A stretch of DNA of 64,000 nt, from positions 372,001 through 436,000 of the forward strand of contig CAVRVD010000014.1 of assembly GCA_963724535.1 (NCBI GenBank). The letters are read 5' to 3'. This document shows positions 1 through 7,982 of the stretch, piece after piece (positions within the stretch are counted from its first letter, which is position 1; every line of letters begins with the position of its first letter). The DNA comes from JADJPO01 sp963724535. GTDB taxonomy: Bacteria; Actinomycetota; Actinomycetes; Actinomycetales; Kineosporiaceae. The notes under the pieces are model-generated. The model searched no databases. It was given only the letters and a program-made list of their open reading frames with translations, and was not told the DNA's origin. The translations under genes were made by a program, and so were the position numbers.

Positions 1-1827
1 GGTCACCACGGCCGTCACATGTGGCAGACCGGCCAGCGCGGCGAACGCCGTCCCGCCCTTGTAGTCGACCAGCAGTACGCCGAGCCGCTGCGGCGACGCC
101 GTCCCGGCCAGGCCGGCCACCAGCGCGGTGAGCAGCTCGGACTTGCCCGCCCCGGTGGTGCCCGCGACGAGCACATGCGGTCCGTCGCGGACCAGGTCCA
201 GCCACCACACGCCGCGCTCGTCGCGCCCCAGCGGCACGCTCCAGCCGTGCTCCTGCGGGGCTGCGTCGGTGGCCAGCCATCGCTCGGCCAGCCGGGCCGG
301 GTCGAGCTCCAGCAGGTCGAGCAGGTCCACCCGGTCGGGCAGCCCCGTCACCGCGGACGGCGTGGCGTCGCGCAGCGGGCGAACCAGGGCGACCAGGGCC
401 GGCGCCCAGTCCGGCGCCGGCAGGTCCGGGGTGAAGGGCAGCGGCGCGGTCCCGTCGGTATGCAGGATCGCCGAGGCCGCGGCGGGGGACGATGCCCCGG
501 GCGTCGGTCCGGCTGCCGGCTCGGCGAGCTCGACGACCGAGCGACACTCCAACGGCAGCTCTTCGCGGCGCTCGGCGAGGGCCACCACCAGCGGGCTGGG
601 GCCGGACAGCAGCCTGGCCACCTCCGGGCGCCGGCGGGCCGCCGGGGCATCGGTCAGGACGACCAGGTGGGCCGCAGCGGGCTCGGTCGCATCCGGCGCC
701 GTGGCCGGCTCGGGCGGTGCCGAGGGGTCGGCCAGGTGTGGCAGGCCGTCCCAGCGGCGCGGATTCGAGGCGGCACAAGGCGCGGCGGGATCGTCCACCG
801 GCCTGACCCGTAGCTGGTGGGGCGAGGTGTGCACGGCGAGCTGGCCGACGACGGCGTCGAGCATCGCGGCGCGCAGCCGGGCCGGTCCGCAGATCCCGAG
901 CACCCGCTCCCGTTCCAGGTCGACGGTCACCGGCGCGTCGAAGAGCCGGACCGGCTCACGTCGTCCGTGGTGCACCGTCGAGCAGCCCGAGTCGACCTCA
1001 CCCAGGCCGAGGCGCACCGTGAGCCAACCGGGGGTCCAGGCCCGGCGGTGCCACAGGTCGGCCCCCGGGCAGTCCTCGTACCGGCCGGCGGTCGCGGCGA
1101 TCACGGCCAGGTCGGGGTGGCGTCGATGCAGGGACCGGGTTCGCTCGGTTCGCAGCGCCGAGATCCGCTCCGTGCAGCGTGCCGACTCCTGCGCGTACGC
1201 CGCAGTGGCCTCGGCCTGCTCCGCCCGGCGCCGGCGGCGGTCCAGCAGGTACTGGCTCAGGGTGACCAGCGGGCCGAGCAGCGCCAGGACGGCGAATACC
1301 GGCTGGCGCCACCACAGCGCCACCGGCAGCCCGACCAGAAGCGGCACGACGAGCACCGCCCAGGGGACGGGCGGGCGCGGGGCGCCGGGTGGTGCCTGCG
1401 GCAGGGCCACCTCCACCGGCTCCTCGCCAGCACGGACCGAGGGTGCCCGGTTGACCAGGACGGTGCCCGCCCGGGTCGCGGTCAGCGCAGCCGGCACCTG
1501 CTGCCCGGACCGGCGCAGGGCCAGCCGGGTGTTGCCGAGCACGAGGTGGGCGCCGTCCGGCCAGGACATCTCGGGGTCCTGTGGCAGTGGCCGGGCGCCC
1601 TCGCCGTCCAGCAGGTCCCAGCGGGTCGGGACCCCCCGCTCGCCCAGCACCTCGGCGGTCGGGTCCAGCTGGACCGGTCCGGTCGCGCTGACCGGGATCC
1701 GATGACCGGCGCGCCACCCCGTCACCACGTCGAGCAGCAGCGCCGGCCCGGCGGGCTGGGTGCCATCGGTGACATCAGCGAGCAGCCGCTGCCACAGGGG
1801 TTGCGGATCCGTGGTCGCGGCAGACAC
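1..1827 (-). CDS. FtsK/SpoIIIE-family ATPase, EccC-like, C-terminus cut by window edge
   Basis: The frame is open from the left window edge up to a GTG at 1825-1827, giving the first 609 residues. Residues about 85-110 resemble the FHA-like N-terminal region of YukA/EccC proteins. Two hydrophobic helices lie near 155-190 and are followed by an arginine-rich stretch. A Walker A motif GTTGAGKSE is at about 556-564, and a Walker B-like LLVDYKGG is near 586-593, the usual FtsK/SpoIIIE arrangement. EccC proteins power type VII secretion, but no WXG100, EccB, EccD or EccE gene is visible on this side. The start is uncertain because no clear ribosome binding site precedes the GTG. The next gene to the right is the ABC operon, 85 nt away on the same strand. 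The family call is firm; the secretion role is inference. Confidence 0.85.
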   Translation of the reverse strand, partial: MSAATTDPQPLWQRLLADVTDGTQPAGPALLLDVVTGWRAGHRIPVSATGPVQLDPTAEVLGERGVPTRWDLLDGEGARPLPQDPEMSWPDGAHLVLGNTRLALRRSGQQVPAALTATRAGTVLVNRAPSVRAGEEPVEVALPQAPPGAPRPPVPWAVLVVPLLVGLPVALWWRQPVFAVLALLGPLVTLSQYLLDRRRRRAEQAEATAAYAQESARCTERISALRTERTRSLHRRHPDLAVIAATAGRYEDCPGADLWHRRAWTPGWLTVRLGLGEVDSGCSTVHHGRREPVRLFDAPVTVDLERERVLGICGPARLRAAMLDAVVGQLAVHTSPHQLRVRPVDDPAAPCAASNPRRWDGLPHLADPSAPPEPATAPDATEPAAAHLVVLTDAPAARRRPEVARLLSGPSPLVVALAERREELPLECRSVVELAEPAAGPTPGASSPAAASAILHTDGTAPLPFTPDLPAPDWAPALVALVRPLRDATPSAVTGLPDRVDLLDLLELDPARLAERWLATDAAPQEHGWSVPLGRDERGVWWLDLVRDGPHVLVAGTTGAGKSELLTALVAGLAGTASPQRLGVLLVDYKGGTAFAALAGLPHVTAVVT

Positions 1828-1912
1828 CCGGACAGTCTGGACGGCGCCCCTGACCGGCGCGCGGACCGGTGTGGATATCCGCGCCCCCCTGTGGATACCT
1901 GCGTCCCCGCAG

Positions 1913-2983
1913 TCAGGTGTCGGTCGCCGGATCGCTGTCGTGCAGCAGGCCGTCGCGGATCTGTTCAGCCCAGTGGCAGGCCACCCAGCGATCGGGGGTC
2001 ACCTCGCGCATCGGGGGCAGCTCGTCCTGGCACCGGGTCGGCTGACGGAACGGACACCGCGTGTGGAACCGGCAGCCCGGTGGCGGGTTCGCCGGGCTGG
2101 GCAGGTCCCCGGACAGCAGGATCCGTTCGCGCCGGTCCTCGACGTCCGGGTCCGGCACCGGGATCGCCGACATCAGCGAGATCGTGTACGGGTGCAGCGG
2201 TGCGGCGTACAGATCCTCGCTCGGTGACTCCTCGACCAGCAGGCCCAGGTACATCACTCCGATCACGTCACTGATGTGCCGGACCACCGCCAGGTCGTGG
2301 GCGATCACCAGGTAGGTCAGCGAGAAGGTGTCCTGCAGCTGCTGGAGCAGGTTGATCACCTGGGCCTGGACGGACACGTCCAGAGCGCTGACCGGCTCGT
2401 CGGCGATCACCAGCTTGGGGTGCAGGATCATCGCCCGGGCGATCCCGATCCGCTGGCGCTGGCCCCCGGAGAACTCGTGCGGGTACTTCGCCGCCGCCGC
2501 GGCGGGCAGCCCCACCACGTCGAGCATCTCCAGCACTCGGTCCCGCCAGGCCGACCGCGGTGGGGCGCCCTCGGCGTCCGAGTGGGCCTTCAACGGCTCT
2601 GTGAGCAGGCCCTCCACACTCTGGCGCGGGTCCAGGCTGGCCATCGGGTCCTGGAAGACCATCTGCATCTGTCGGCGGGCGCGGCGCAGCGGCTCGGCGG
2701 CCAGGGTGGCCAGGTCCACCCCGTCCAGCACCACCTGCCCGGCGGTCGGCTCCACCAGGCGCAGGACAGCGCGCCCCAGCGTGGACTTGCCGCAGCCGGA
2801 CTCGCCGACCAGGCCATAGGTCCGCCCCCGGGGCACGCCGAGGCTCACCCCGTCGACGGCGCGCACGTGCCCGACGGTCCGGTCGATGACCACGCCGCGC
2901 CGGATGGGGAAGTAGACCTGCAGGTCGCGCACGTCGAGCATCAGGTCGCCGTCGGTGGGTGCGCCGGAGCCGGGCCGACCCAT
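1913..2983 (-). CDS. Oligopeptide/dipeptide ABC transporter ATPase (DppF/OppF type)
   Basis: A 356-residue ATPase of the peptide importer family. It shows Walker A GESGCGKST (about 60-68), Q-loop VFQDP, signature SGGQRQR (172-178) and Walker B LVIADE (191-196). The C-terminal oligo_HPY region has the cysteine-containing GCRFHTRCPF segment typical of OppD/OppF-like subunits. The ATG at 2981-2983 overlaps the TGA of the upstream ATPase by one base (TGATG), so the two are translationally coupled. It is the last gene of the five-gene operon. A longer reading of the same frame starting at 3151 would lie inside the neighbouring gene and is not favoured. The substrate cannot be read from the sequence. 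Confidence 0.93.
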   Translation of the reverse strand: MGRPGSGAPTDGDLMLDVRDLQVYFPIRRGVVIDRTVGHVRAVDGVSLGVPRGRTYGLVGESGCGKSTLGRAVLRLVEPTAGQVVLDGVDLATLAAEPLRRARRQMQMVFQDPMASLDPRQSVEGLLTEPLKAHSDAEGAPPRSAWRDRVLEMLDVVGLPAAAAAKYPHEFSGGQRQRIGIARAMILHPKLVIADEPVSALDVSVQAQVINLLQQLQDTFSLTYLVIAHDLAVVRHISDVIGVMYLGLLVEESPSEDLYAAPLHPYTISLMSAIPVPDPDVEDRRERILLSGDLPSPANPPPGCRFHTRCPFRQPTRCQDELPPMREVTPDRWVACHWAEQIRDGLLHDSDPATDT

Positions 2984-3996
2984 CACGACACCCGACCCAG
3001 CGGCGGCGCGACCGGCCGAGCCGGCGCCGGGTTGGCGCAGCGGAGCAGGTGGTCGGGGCGGTCCGCCTCGGCGGCCAGCGGCAGGTCGTCGGACCGGCAG
3101 GCGTCCAGCCGGTGCCGGCAACGCGGGGCGAAGGCGCAGGCCAGCGACCATGGCACCGTGTCCCGTGGAGTGCCCGGAATCGGGCGCAGAGGCTCATCCC
3201 GGGGGCCGTCCAGGCGCGGGATCGAGGCGAGCAGGCCCTCGGTGTAGCGGTGCCGGGGGTTGCCGAACAGCTCGCGGCGCGGCGCGGTCTCGACGATCCG
3301 TCCGGCATACATGACGTTGACGGTGTCGCACATGCCGGCCACCACGCCGAGGTCGTGAGTGATCATGATCAGGGCGGTTCCGGTCTCGGAGACCAGCCGT
3401 CTGAGCAGCTCGAGGACCTGGGCCTGGATCGTCACGTCCAGAGCGGTGGTCGGCTCGTCGGCGATGAGCAGTCGTGGCTTGCAGGCCAGGGCGATGGCGA
3501 TCATGGCGCGCTGGCGCATCCCGCCGGAGAGCTGATGGGGATACTCGGTGAGGCGGCGGCCAGGGTCCGGGATGCCGACCCGGCGCAGCAGGTCCTCCGC
3601 CTCGGCGCGGGCGGTCGCGCGGTCCGCCGCCGTGTGGGCGCGCAGCACCTCGACCACCTGGGTGCCGATCGTCAGCACCGGGTTGAGCGAGGTCATCGGG
3701 TCCTGGAAGACCATCGAGAGGTCCTTGCCGCGCAACCGGGACATCTCGGCGTCGGAGCAGCGCAGGAGGTCCCGGCCGTCGTAGTGGACCTGCCCACCGA
3801 CCCGGACGCCGCGGCGCGGCAGCAGTCCCAGCACCGCCAGCGAGGCGACCGACTTGCCGCTACCCGACTCCCCGACCAGCCCGACCACCTGGCCGGGGGA
3901 GATGCTGAACGAGACCCCGTCGACGGCCGCCACGTCCGCCCGGCCACGGCGCACGAAGTGGACGGCGAGGTCGCGGACCTCCAGCAGCGGGCTCAC
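2983..3996 (-). CDS. Oligopeptide/dipeptide ABC transporter ATPase (DppD/OppD type)
   Basis: A 337-residue first ATPase of the peptide transporter. Walker A GESGSGKS is at 42-49, the signature LSGGMRQR at 156-163 and Walker B LLIADEP at about 176-182. The C-terminal oligo_HPY domain carries a cysteine cluster (CAFAPRCRHR). The start is the GTG at 3994-3996, 7 nt beyond the stop of the permease gene; an extension to 4209 would run back through that permease. The protein should pair with the following ATPase as a heterodimer beneath the two permeases. No odd residues are seen in the nucleotide-binding motifs. Confidence 0.93.
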   Translation of the reverse strand: MSPLLEVRDLAVHFVRRGRADVAAVDGVSFSISPGQVVGLVGESGSGKSVASLAVLGLLPRRGVRVGGQVHYDGRDLLRCSDAEMSRLRGKDLSMVFQDPMTSLNPVLTIGTQVVEVLRAHTAADRATARAEAEDLLRRVGIPDPGRRLTEYPHQLSGGMRQRAMIAIALACKPRLLIADEPTTALDVTIQAQVLELLRRLVSETGTALIMITHDLGVVAGMCDTVNVMYAGRIVETAPRRELFGNPRHRYTEGLLASIPRLDGPRDEPLRPIPGTPRDTVPWSLACAFAPRCRHRLDACRSDDLPLAAEADRPDHLLRCANPAPARPVAPPLGRVS

Positions 3997-4003
3997 CGCG
4001 CGC

Positions 4004-4942
4004 TCACTTGCGGAACTTCGGGTCGAGGGCTTCGCGCATCGCCTCACCGAGCAGGGTGAAGCCGAGTGCGGTGACCGCAATACAGGCGCCGGGCAGGAGG
4101 GCCAGCTGCGGGTCCGTCTCCAGGCGGGACTGCGCCTTGACCAGCATCCGGCCCCATTCGGCCACGGCCGGGTCGGCCTCGCCCAGGCCGAGGTAGGACA
4201 ACGCGGCAACCTCGATGATCGCGGTGGCGAGCACCAGGGTGGCCTGCACGATCACCGGCCCGAGGGAGTTCGGCAGCATGTGGTTCATCACGACCGACCG
4301 GCGGCGCAGCCCCAACGACACCGAGGCGAGCACGTAGTCGGCCTGGCGCTGGGCGAGCAACGATCCGCGCAGCAGCCGGGCGAAGATCGGCACCTGGGCG
4401 GCGGCGATCGCGATCATCACCGAGATCGGGCTGCGCCCCAGGACGGCGGCCACGCTGACCGCGAGCAGTAGCGAGGGGATGGCCAGCAGAATGTCCACCC
4501 CGCGCATCAGGACCATGTCCACCCGGCCGCCGAACGCACCCGCCACCAGACCGAGCAGGGTGCCGAAGAACAGACCGATCGAGGTGGACACGACCCCGAT
4601 CACCAGGCTCTGCCGGGCACCGAACACCAGCTGGGTGAACAGGTCCGAGCCGAAGGAGTCCAGGCCGAGCAGGTGGTCGGGGGAGGGGCCGGGCACCGCC
4701 GACGGCGTGACCTGGTTGGCCCACTGGGTGCTGGCCGGGGCGTAGGGGGCGATCACGTCGGCGAACAGCGCGACGGCGACAAAAGTGAGCACGATCATGG
4801 CACCGACGATCGCCGACGGGGTGCGGACCAGCCGCTGGAACGCCCCGCGCCACAGGCTGACCCCGCGTTCCTCGGTGCGTTCGACGCCGGTCAGGTCGGC
4901 CAGGGCAGCGTCGACCTCGGCGGTGCGATCCACGGTGGTCAT
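4004..4942 (-). CDS. Peptide ABC transporter permease (DppC type)
   Basis: A 312-residue inner-membrane permease with the OppC N-terminal segment, then a BPD_transp_1 core. Residues around the EAA loop read LGLRRRSVVMNHMLPNSLGP, the coupling helix that contacts the ATPases. A long hydrophilic N-terminus (about 35 residues) precedes the first helix. The ATG at 4940-4942 overlaps the TGA of the DppB gene (ATGA), showing tight coupling. The much longer open frame up to 5374 is a shadow inside dppB. The protein ends in a positively charged LDPKFRK tail, normal for this family. Confidence 0.93.
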   Translation of the reverse strand: MTTVDRTAEVDAALADLTGVERTEERGVSLWRGAFQRLVRTPSAIVGAMIVLTFVAVALFADVIAPYAPASTQWANQVTPSAVPGPSPDHLLGLDSFGSDLFTQLVFGARQSLVIGVVSTSIGLFFGTLLGLVAGAFGGRVDMVLMRGVDILLAIPSLLLAVSVAAVLGRSPISVMIAIAAAQVPIFARLLRGSLLAQRQADYVLASVSLGLRRRSVVMNHMLPNSLGPVIVQATLVLATAIIEVAALSYLGLGEADPAVAEWGRMLVKAQSRLETDPQLALLPGACIAVTALGFTLLGEAMREALDPKFRK

Positions 4943-5979
4943 GACACCCTCACCCGGGGGTCGATCAGCCCGTAGCTGATGTCGACGAGTAGGTTGACGA
5001 TTGCATACGTGATGGCGATGAACAGGATGAACCCCTGCAGCACCGGGTAGTCGAGCTGGCTGATCGACTCGAACAGGTACTGGCCGATCCCGTTGAAGGC
5101 GAACACCGTCTCGGTCAGCACCGCTCCCGACAGCAGCAGCCCAGTCTGCAGACCGATCGTGGTGACCACCGGCAGCAGCGCGTTGCGCAGCACGTGCCGA
5201 CGCGAGATCAGCGTCCGGCGCAGGCCCTTGGACCGGGCGGTGCGAACGTAGTCCTCGCCGAGCACGTCCAGCACCGAGGCTCGGGTGATCCGCACGATGA
5301 TCGCCAGGGGGATCGTCCCCAGCGCGATCCCCGGCAGCACCAGGTGGATCAGTGCGTCCCAGGCCGCGTCCCACTCCTGGGTGATCAACCCGTCCAGGAC
5401 GTAGAAGTTGGTGATGTGGGTGGCGTCGATCCGCGGGTCCTGCCGGCCGGCCGTCGGCAGCACTGCCAGCACGGACAGGTCAAGCCCGAACGGCCGCCAC
5501 GGCAGGCCCACCGCGAACACCAGCTTGAGCAGATAGGCCAGGAAGAACACCGGGATCACCACACCGATCAGCGAGCCGCCGACGGTGAGGTTGTCCAGCC
5601 AGCCGCCGTGCCGACCGGCGGCGAGATAGCCGAGCGGAACTCCGAGCAGGACGGCGAACAGCAGCGCGGCGGAGGCCAGCTCGATGGTTGCCGGGAACCG
5701 CTCCAGGAACGAGCCGATCACCGGTTGGCCGGTGCGCGTCGACTCCCCGAAGTCCCCGTGTAGCAACCGGTTCAGGTAGGTGACGAACTGGGTGAGCAAG
5801 GGCTGGTCGAACCCATAGAGCCGGTTGATGTTCTCGATGGCCGCCGGGGTGGCCTTCTCGCCGAGCATCGCCCGGGCCGGTTCTCCTGGAAGGGCCCGGA
5901 GCCAGACGAACAGCAGCGTGACCAGACCGAGCAGGACAGGCACCAGCAGCAGGAGCCGGCGGACGACGAACCTGAGCAC
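4939..5979 (-). CDS. Peptide ABC transporter permease (DppB type)
   Basis: A 346-residue permease starting MLRFVVRRLLLLVPVLLGLV, the usual DppB/OppB opening with a first membrane helix. The large extracytoplasmic loop is followed by a BPD_transp_1 core with an EAA loop (ARSKGLRRTLISRRHVLRNA). It lies 84 nt downstream of the binding-protein gene on the same strand and overlaps the DppC gene by 4 nt. With that partner it forms the transmembrane channel for di- or oligopeptides, or possibly another DppA-family ligand such as glutathione or nickel chelates. Confidence 0.93.
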   Translation of the reverse strand: MLRFVVRRLLLLVPVLLGLVTLLFVWLRALPGEPARAMLGEKATPAAIENINRLYGFDQPLLTQFVTYLNRLLHGDFGESTRTGQPVIGSFLERFPATIELASAALLFAVLLGVPLGYLAAGRHGGWLDNLTVGGSLIGVVIPVFFLAYLLKLVFAVGLPWRPFGLDLSVLAVLPTAGRQDPRIDATHITNFYVLDGLITQEWDAAWDALIHLVLPGIALGTIPLAIIVRITRASVLDVLGEDYVRTARSKGLRRTLISRRHVLRNALLPVVTTIGLQTGLLLSGAVLTETVFAFNGIGQYLFESISQLDYPVLQGFILFIAITYAIVNLLVDISYGLIDPRVRVS

Positions 5980-6063
5980 CCGACCTCCCTCGACGTGGTG
6001 ACCAGCCGGTCAGCGACGCGGGGCGTCGGGCCAGTCCCGACGCCCCACCCCGTCCGGTCCCGA

Positions 6064-7767
6064 TCAGCTGGTGCCGACGGTGACCTCGTTCCAGACCTCG
6101 TCCTGCACGGGGCTGGCACTGTAGCCCTGGACCTCGCTGGCGAAGGCCAGGGACGGCACCGGGCTGGCGATCGGGATGCCCGGCAGGAAGGTCATGATCT
6201 GCTCGTTGAGCGCCTCATAGGCCGGCTTCTGAGCCTCCCGGGTCGCCAGACCGCGGGCCTCGTCGAGGGCCGTGGTCAGCTCGGGGTTGTTGAAGCCCCA
6301 CTCGTTGCTCTCCTTGCCGAAGAACACCCCGATGAAGTTGTCGGCGTCGTTGTAGTCACCGGTCCAGCCGAGCAGGTGGATGCCGTGGTTCGGCCCGCCC
6401 TGGATCTTGTCCAGGTACTCCGGGCTCCACTTGTCCGCCACCGGCTTGATCTTCAGGCCCACCGCCTCGAGCTGGGACTTGATCGCCACGTAGGTGTCCT
6501 CGGGGCTGGGCATGTACGGCCGGGAGACGCCGGTCGGGTAGTTGAACTCGATCGTCGCACCGGCCGCCCCGGCCTCGGTGAGCAGCTGCTTGGCCTTGGC
6601 TGCGTCGTAGTCGTAGGTGGTCACCGAGGCGTTGTAGCCCTCGACCAGGTCCGGCATGAACTGGGTCGCGGGGGCCGTCCCGGCCGGCAGCGACTGGGAG
6701 ATCACCGCCTCCTTGTCGATCGCGTGCGCGATCGCCTGGCGGACCTTGATGTCGCTCAACGGCTTGGTCTTCTGGTTCATACCCAGGTACAGGATGTTGA
6801 AGGCCGGCCGGTTGACGATGGTGAAGCCGGCCGACTTCAGCCCCTCGATGTCACCGGGAGCGACCAGGTCGTAGCCGTCGACCTCGCCGCTCTTCAGTGC
6901 CTGGACACGGGCCTGCGGGTCCGAGATGGTCTGGATCACCGCGGTCTTTATCTTCGCCTTGCTGCCCCAGTAGTCGTCGTTGCGGGTCAGGGTGACCTTC
7001 TGGCCGCGGTCCCAGGATGCGAACGTGAACGGGCCGGTCCCGGTGGGGTGCTCGGTGGCGTAGGCGCTGAAGCGCGGGTCGGACTCGTCGCCGCTGATGT
7101 TGTCGGCGTCGTACTCCGTCATCGCTGAGGGGCTCTGCATCGAGAACGCGGGCAGGGACAGCGCCTGGACGAACGCGGCGAACGGCTTGGTCAGAGTGAC
7201 GGTGGCCTTCAGGTCGGAGTCCGCCGTGCAACCGCCGTAGATCCCGCCCTTGAGCTCGGCGGTGTCGGAGTCCTTGAAGCCCTTGAACAGCGACTGGTAG
7301 TAGTACGAGAAGTTCTCCGACTGCAGCAAGCCGCTCCAGTTGTACCAGCGGTCGAAGTTGGCGCAGACCGCCTCGGCGTTGAAGTCGGTGCCGTCGTGGA
7401 ACTTCACCCCCTCCTGCAGGTCGAAGGTGGTGCTCAGCCCGTCCTCGCTGGTCTCCCAGCTCTTGGCCAGCAGCGGTGCCGGATCGGCGGTGCCGGGCAC
7501 GGTGCCGACCAGGCCCTCGAACATCTGCCGGGCCACCCGGAAGGTCTCACCGTCGCTGGCGAACGCCGGGTCGAGCATGACCGGGTCGGACGACGCCGCG
7601 AAGACGAACGTGCCGTCACCCCCGCCACCGGCTGTGGCACCGTCGCTGGCCCCGCCGCTGGATGAGTCCCGTTCACTCTCTGCGCATCCGGCCAGGGCCA
7701 GTGCTGAGACCGCCAGCACCGCCAAGGTCCTTGCCGCGCGCCCGTGCCGTCGTCCGGTCAGTCGCAT
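6064..7767 (-). CDS. Peptide ABC transporter substrate-binding lipoprotein (SBP family 5)
   Basis: A 567-residue extracytoplasmic solute-binding protein, first gene of the operon. The ATG at 7765-7767 gives a basic N-terminus, a hydrophobic core and a lipobox LALAGC, so the mature protein is anchored through Cys. The family 5 signature is present (GTGPFTF followed by aromatic repeats and a C-terminal NNPELTTALDEA region). A weak ribosome binding site (AAAGG) lies 9 nt upstream. A start at 7812 would add 15 residues before the signal and is less likely. The domain fits peptide or other amphipathic ligands; specificity is not readable. Confidence 0.93.
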   Translation of the reverse strand: MRLTGRRHGRAARTLAVLAVSALALAGCAESERDSSSGGASDGATAGGGGDGTFVFAASSDPVMLDPAFASDGETFRVARQMFEGLVGTVPGTADPAPLLAKSWETSEDGLSTTFDLQEGVKFHDGTDFNAEAVCANFDRWYNWSGLLQSENFSYYYQSLFKGFKDSDTAELKGGIYGGCTADSDLKATVTLTKPFAAFVQALSLPAFSMQSPSAMTEYDADNISGDESDPRFSAYATEHPTGTGPFTFASWDRGQKVTLTRNDDYWGSKAKIKTAVIQTISDPQARVQALKSGEVDGYDLVAPGDIEGLKSAGFTIVNRPAFNILYLGMNQKTKPLSDIKVRQAIAHAIDKEAVISQSLPAGTAPATQFMPDLVEGYNASVTTYDYDAAKAKQLLTEAGAAGATIEFNYPTGVSRPYMPSPEDTYVAIKSQLEAVGLKIKPVADKWSPEYLDKIQGGPNHGIHLLGWTGDYNDADNFIGVFFGKESNEWGFNNPELTTALDEARGLATREAQKPAYEALNEQIMTFLPGIPIASPVPSLAFASEVQGYSASPVQDEVWNEVTVGTS

Positions 7768-7970
7768 GGTGTGCACCTTTGTCGCGGGGCGGCACCGGAT
7801 CGGCGCCGCCATGGGTCCGAACCCGCCCGGATCGGGCGGCTGGGGCGACCCTAGCCTGTGATCGCAGAGCCCTCACAGGTGCCGAACCAGATCCAGCGTC
7901 ACGTTTCGGAAACGACGTCCTGGCCCGTGGGCGGCCGGTGCCCTCGGACCGCCACCGCGGTCGCACCCGG

Positions 7971-7976
7971 CAGGAT
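7971..7976 (+). promoter_or_regulatory. Putative -10 box of leaderless helicase mRNA
   Basis: CAGGAT ends 6 nt before the GTG at 7983, the spacing seen at many genes in this window. It departs from TAnnnT at the first base, so it is one of the weaker members. Confidence 0.35.
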
Positions 7977-7982
7977 GGGCGG

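Noticed and set aside
1..1827. A full type VII secretion locus
   Set aside because: Only the EccC-like ATPase is visible; no WXG100, EccB, EccD, EccE or mycosin gene lies in the window.
128..2274. Long plus-strand open frames (525 and 485 residues) at the left end
   Set aside because: They are antisense to the FtsK/EccC-like gene and the ABC ATPase, have extreme Arg/Ser/Gly composition and no motifs; the minus-strand frames have clear Walker motifs.
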